Source of the DNA: Campylobacteraceae bacterium
GTDB taxonomy: Bacteria > Campylobacterota > Campylobacteria > Campylobacterales > Sulfurospirillaceae
Assembly (NCBI GenBank): GCA_027055635.1
Contig: JALUMZ010000197.1
Span: forward strand, 1-8,650
Direction of reading: 5' to 3'
DNA length: 8,650 nucleotides
The position numbers and the translations under genes were made by a program. Below, piece by piece: positions 6,156 to 8,650 of this stretch. The stretch's first letter is position 1; every line of letters begins with the position of its first letter. The notes below the pieces were generated by a model that saw only the letters and a program-made list of their open reading frames with translations, did no database searches and was not told the origin of the DNA.

Positions 6156-6443
6156 TTATTTGCCTACAGTTTTTGAAAATGCTTCCAAGTCAGCATCAGA
6201 GTACTTTGCAACTTGACCTTTCATGATACCTTTCATAGAGCCACCAAATGTACCGGCTTTATAGCCTTTAAGTGCAGTTGCGATCTCTTCGTGAGTCATA
6301 TTTTTTACTACTTCTGACTTACCAAGAGCTTTCTTCTCAAAGTTTTGACCATGACACCCTTTACAACCGGCAGCATTTACACCAGCCATGAGAGCAGTTC
6401 CAGCAGCTAAAGCTACTATCGAAGTTAAAACGATTTTTTTCAT
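6156..6443 (-). CDS. Small periplasmic monohaem cytochrome c (c553-like)
   Basis: A 95-residue class I cytochrome c. The signal peptide is clear: MKK, a hydrophobic core, then AGVNA with likely cleavage after residue 24. The haem site CKGCH (27-31) follows almost at once, with GQNFEKKALGKS after it, a pattern close to the c553 proteins of Campylobacter and Helicobacter. Met70 or Met74 in SMKGIMKGQV is the probable distal ligand. The ATG has AAAGGA about six bases upstream. A good extended -10 box lies 30 bases before the ATG and a strong hairpin follows the stop, so this gene can be expressed as a single-gene message, with read-through to the second cytochrome. The proteins share the motif layout but are clearly diverged, so they are old paralogues or independent small cytochromes, not a recent duplication. 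Confidence 0.93.
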   Translation of the reverse strand: MKKIVLTSIVALAAGTALMAGVNAAGCKGCHGQNFEKKALGKSEVVKNMTHEEIATALKGYKAGTFGGSMKGIMKGQVAKYSDADLEAFSKTVGK

Positions 6444-6473
6444 TTTGATTCCTTTAAATTAAGATTAGGCATC

Positions 6474-6482
6474 ATTCTAACA
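6474..6482 (-). promoter_or_regulatory. Putative extended -10 promoter of the cytochrome pair
   Basis: The minus strand reads TGT-TAGAAT, an extended -10 box with five of six matches to TATAAT. Transcription would start near 6467, giving a leader of about 23 bases with the AAAGGA site. The T-rich sequence upstream on the same strand fits promoters of this phylum. Motif-based. Confidence 0.45.
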
Positions 6483-6520
6483 CAAACTTCTTTAAAATTT
6501 CTTGTAAGTAAGTGTCTGAG

Positions 6521-6551
6521 TATAAATAATTTCAACTAAAAATAGTACAAT
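6521..6551 (+). promoter_or_regulatory. Putative promoter of the SIS-domain gene (two candidates)
   Basis: Two plus-strand -10-like boxes precede the gene: TATAAA (6521-6526), giving a leader of about 42 bases, and TACAAT (6546-6551), giving one of about 17 bases. Neither has a clear -35 box. Both leave the AGAAAGG ribosome binding site (6561-6567) intact. Confidence 0.3.
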
Positions 6552-6574
6552 TTCATCTATAGAAAGGTTGAATA

Positions 6575-7132
6575 ATGGAAAATGGAATGATGGATTTAAT
6601 TCAAAGCGAGATGACTACCCGTAAAAATCTTATGAGTGAGATTGAGGATGAGTTGCAAAACTATATATATACTGCTTGTGTGATAGCGACTGAAACTATT
6701 AATCATGGTAAAAAAATTATACTTTTTGGAAATGGAAACAATGCACTAAATGCAAGATATATAGCAACTAAATTGATAGGTGGATGTGATATAGATAAAA
6801 GAGGGTTACCTGCTATCTGTCTTGATGCAACTATTTCAAATGAAGAAGATAGAGCGTTTGACAAGCAGATTGAGGTTTTGGCGAAAGATGGTGATTTGCT
6901 CATAGGTATATCAAAAAGCGGAAATAGCAAAAATATCTTGAGAGCATTGAGTTTAGGAAAACATATGGAGTGCAGAACAGTAGGTTTTAGCGGATATGAT
7001 GGAGGTGCGATGAGTGAATTTTGTGATGTAAATATCATAGTACCAAGTGATGATACCTCTTGCATTTTTGAGGCGCATGTGATGATAGGAAACACTATTA
7101 TTCGTGCTCTAAAAGACTCTTTAAATCTTTAG
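6575..7132 (+). CDS. SIS-domain protein, GmhA/DiaA-like, probably not an active phosphoheptose isomerase
   Basis: A 185-residue cytoplasmic protein with one sugar isomerase (SIS) fold. An N-terminal helical region (about 1-45) is followed by KKIILFGNGNNALNA (46-60), the phosphosugar motif GISKSGNS (111-118), GYDGG (140-144) and a C-terminal helix with FEAH (165-168). Length and layout match GmhA (192 residues in E. coli), which makes D-glycero-D-manno-heptose 7-phosphate. By recalled E. coli GmhA numbering, however, the ligands His61, Glu65, Gln172 and His180 align with Tyr62, Lys66, Phe165 and Asn173. GYDGG and the Asn in the last helix are more like DiaA, the DnaA-binding SIS protein. The phosphosugar-binding serines remain, so it may bind a sugar phosphate as a regulator. 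AGAAAGG seven bases upstream sets the start. Its end overlaps the convergent SGNH gene by 35 bases. Exact role unknown. Confidence 0.85.
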   Translation: MENGMMDLIQSEMTTRKNLMSEIEDELQNYIYTACVIATETINHGKKIILFGNGNNALNARYIATKLIGGCDIDKRGLPAICLDATISNEEDRAFDKQIEVLAKDGDLLIGISKSGNSKNILRALSLGKHMECRTVGFSGYDGGAMSEFCDVNIIVPSDDTSCIFEAHVMIGNTIIRALKDSLNL

Positions 7133-8183
7133 AAACCATATCTGAAGCCTTGTAAGACCAGTGAGTATCGTCATAATAAAATATATCTTTTATGCCGTTT
7201 TTTAGCCCTTTTTTGAGAATAGCTTTAGTATCTATAAAGATATAATCTTTATGCAACTCTCTAATAGTGTCAAAAAAAGGATCTTTTGGATACTCTTTAT
7301 CCCTAAGCAGTGGATAGTAAAAATCCAGTTTATTAACTACAGGCATAAAGATAAGTTTAATATCTTGTTTTTTTAAAAGGGATGCAAGACGGTTGAGGTT
7401 ATCGTTCATAATCTCTAGATTTTTTTTGCTATTGTTTGATATAGAGGTGAGCTCTTTTTTGTAAAATAAAAATTTATCGTAAGGTTTGATAGAGGATATA
7501 CTTTTTTTGGTTTTTGCCATATATACTTTTGATATAAATGCGTGATTTGAGAAATTGTACAAAAAGTTGTATGCTATATATTTGAAATTTCCATTGTTTA
7601 TAAAGCTTGTTTTTGGAATCTTTAGCGAAGAGTTTGATTTTTTTGTCTTTCCAAAGTTGTAAAAATTCTCTATCTCTTTTATGCTATTTTTGGTGTTAAA
7701 GTTTATATTGGCTACAAGTCTATTGACTGCTCTTATCTTGATAGTCTCATACAAAACATATTTTACGCCTATCTTTTTCAAAAAACCGCTATTTAGAAGC
7801 GTTATGAGTGTATTTATCTCATTGTATTTTTTGTATTTGTATATATTTAAAATATTCCAATTCATATAAGTTGCCATATAGTCTTGGTAATATCTATTGA
7901 GTCCACCTCCTGCTCCATTTGAAAAGGAGTCTCCAAGTGTCAGCATATTTATCTTTTGATAGTTATAGTTCTTAGCTTCAAAGTGCCTTTTAGGTAGCGT
8001 ATCTCTATTTTTTCTTTTATAGAGTATGCTTGTTATGTACCCCATCCTTGCAAGATTTCCAGTGATGTAGCCATCGTGTCTCTCTAGTATATATTTTGTT
8101 GCTAAATTCCAAACAGCAAAGTTAAAAATTAAAAATGAGGCTAAGATAGACAAAAAGATTATCGTAAATTTTTTATAACTCAT
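7098..8183 (-). CDS. Membrane-anchored SGNH-hydrolase-like protein, probable glycan O-acetyltransferase partner of MBOAT
   Basis: This 361-residue protein has an N-terminal membrane anchor or uncleaved signal (about residues 6-29), which places the rest in the periplasm. The SGNH block I motif is LGDSFSNG, with Ser86 as probable nucleophile, and the closing block is DDTHW, with Asp338 and His341. The catalytic residues thus run Ser first and Asp-His last, as in GDSL/PatB-type enzymes, whereas AlgJ/AlgX have the Asp-His motif before the serine. The middle (about 105-260) is rich in Lys, Asn, Ile, Phe and Tyr, with no motif I recognise. The gene starts 7 bases after the MBOAT stop, and its AGGA site touches that stop codon, so the two are surely one operon. 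The likely job is moving acetyl groups from the MBOAT protein onto an extracytoplasmic glycan (peptidoglycan, polysaccharide or LPS). Acceptor unknown. Confidence 0.8.
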   Translation of the reverse strand: MSYKKFTIIFLSILASFLIFNFAVWNLATKYILERHDGYITGNLARMGYITSILYKRKNRDTLPKRHFEAKNYNYQKINMLTLGDSFSNGAGGGLNRYYQDYMATYMNWNILNIYKYKKYNEINTLITLLNSGFLKKIGVKYVLYETIKIRAVNRLVANINFNTKNSIKEIENFYNFGKTKKSNSSLKIPKTSFINNGNFKYIAYNFLYNFSNHAFISKVYMAKTKKSISSIKPYDKFLFYKKELTSISNNSKKNLEIMNDNLNRLASLLKKQDIKLIFMPVVNKLDFYYPLLRDKEYPKDPFFDTIRELHKDYIFIDTKAILKKGLKNGIKDIFYYDDTHWSYKASDMVSKDLKSLLEHE

Positions 8184-8190
8184 ATAAATC

Positions 8191-8650
8191 CTAAAAATTA
8201 AAGTACAAAAACTCTGATATTTTATTCATATCAAACATAGTGTATATGATGATAGCAGAGATAAAAAGAAGATTTTTACGATTTGGAGAAAATCTACTTG
8301 TCACATCTGTAGAGTTTTGAAATCTTGCAACTACAAAAATTCCCACTATTGACCACACAAAAGCACTCGTTCCAAATTGCAATCTTCCAAAATTTAGCGG
8401 ATGGGAAGCTATAAAATCTCTTAGAAAACTAAGCTTATAGAGAGTTTTATCAGATACCATTACTCCCTCACCCCCGACCATGCCCCAAAGAACTTTTTTG
8501 ACATCACCCCACTCTTTGGCTCGAAAGAAAACCCATGCTATATTGACAAAGTTAAATGTGATAAACCATGCCAAATATCTATGCATAGTAAAACCAAAAC
8601 TTTTCCAAAGCCTATGGATGACTAAAGCCACACCATGCAACGCACCCCAA
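8191..8650 (-). CDS. MBOAT-family membrane O-acyltransferase (AlgI/PatA-like), 5' end outside window
   Basis: Only the last 152 codons are present; the frame is open through base 8649. The visible part begins WGALHG, the conserved MBOAT segment with the essential histidine, here followed by VALVIHRLWK. Next come a membrane helix ending in NIAWVFFRAKEW (the FFRA motif is typical of AlgI-type proteins), a soluble loop, and two more hydrophobic segments near the C-terminus. An apparent TTG start at 8640 is not real, because the conserved Trp-Gly-Ala lies before it. MBOAT proteins of this kind pass acetyl groups from cytoplasmic acetyl-CoA through the membrane to a periplasmic partner, here the SGNH gene 7 bases downstream. 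AlgI (alginate), PatA (peptidoglycan) and DltB belong to the same superfamily. The SGNH partner argues for AlgI/PatA over DltB, but the visible part cannot settle the substrate. Confidence 0.9.
   Translation of the reverse strand, partial: WGALHGVALVIHRLWKSFGFTMHRYLAWFITFNFVNIAWVFFRAKEWGDVKKVLWGMVGGEGVMVSDKTLYKLSFLRDFIASHPLNFGRLQFGTSAFVWSIVGIFVVARFQNSTDVTSRFSPNRKNLLFISAIIIYTMFDMNKISEFLYFNF

Noticed and set aside
7681..7869. Plus-strand open frame encoding a very hydrophobic 62-residue peptide
   Set aside because: It is antisense to the SGNH gene. The hydrophobic look comes from reading the complement of an AT-rich, Lys/Asn-rich coding region. No convincing ribosome binding site was seen.
1..8650. 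Mobile element, CRISPR array, tRNA/rRNA gene or defence system
   Set aside because: No transposase or integrase, no regularly spaced repeats, no tRNA-like cloverleaf and no defence-type domains were found. The genes form an ordinary chromosomal block.

Overview
The window reads as chromosomal DNA from a Campylobacterota (epsilonproteobacterial) bacterium. It is AT-rich, with short intergenic gaps and A/G-rich ribosome binding sites. Two genes start with TTG. The gene types fit a microaerobic or sulfur-oxidising lineage such as Sulfurimonas or its relatives. From memory, Campylobacter jejuni has the same order and relative strands for dnaX, rho, ccoI, ccoS and a small periplasmic cytochrome c, followed by the ADP-heptose genes (gmhB-hldD-hldE-gmhA). 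I could not check this by search.

Layout. Bases 1-1188 (minus) hold the first 396 codons of dnaX, the DNA polymerase III tau/gamma subunit, which runs off the left edge. A 38-residue putative lipoprotein gene (1261-1377, plus) sits between dnaX and rho (1385-2713, minus). A 300-base divergent promoter region separates rho from ccoI-ccoS (3014-5664, plus), an overlapping pair for copper delivery to and assembly of cbb3-type cytochrome oxidase. Between ccoS and the next gene lies a cluster of three inverted repeats (5688-5770) with possible alternative folding. Two small monohaem c-type cytochrome genes follow on the minus strand (5783-6076 and 6156-6443), with a strong hairpin between them. 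A plus-strand SIS-domain gene (6575-7132) resembles GmhA/DiaA. Its 3' end overlaps by 35 bases the end of a minus-strand SGNH-hydrolase-like gene (7098-8183). That gene lies directly downstream of a partial MBOAT acyltransferase gene (8191-8650, running off the right edge).

Functional reading. The centre of the window is a respiratory module: CcoI and CcoS mature the cbb3 oxidase, and small periplasmic cytochromes c of this kind can carry electrons to it. The left side is housekeeping (replication clamp loader and transcription termination). The right side is an envelope O-acylation pair, in which an MBOAT protein moves an acyl group across the membrane and an SGNH protein transfers it to a glycan. 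The acceptor cannot be told from sequence.

I see no clear new defence system, mobile element, CRISPR array or RNA gene. The best leads are modest. The GmhA-like protein lacks all four metal/catalytic positions of GmhA as I recall them. The hairpin cluster after ccoS may be a dispersed repeat or an RNA switch. The small lipoprotein gene is easy to miss. The SGNH protein has an unusual composition and no certain substrate.
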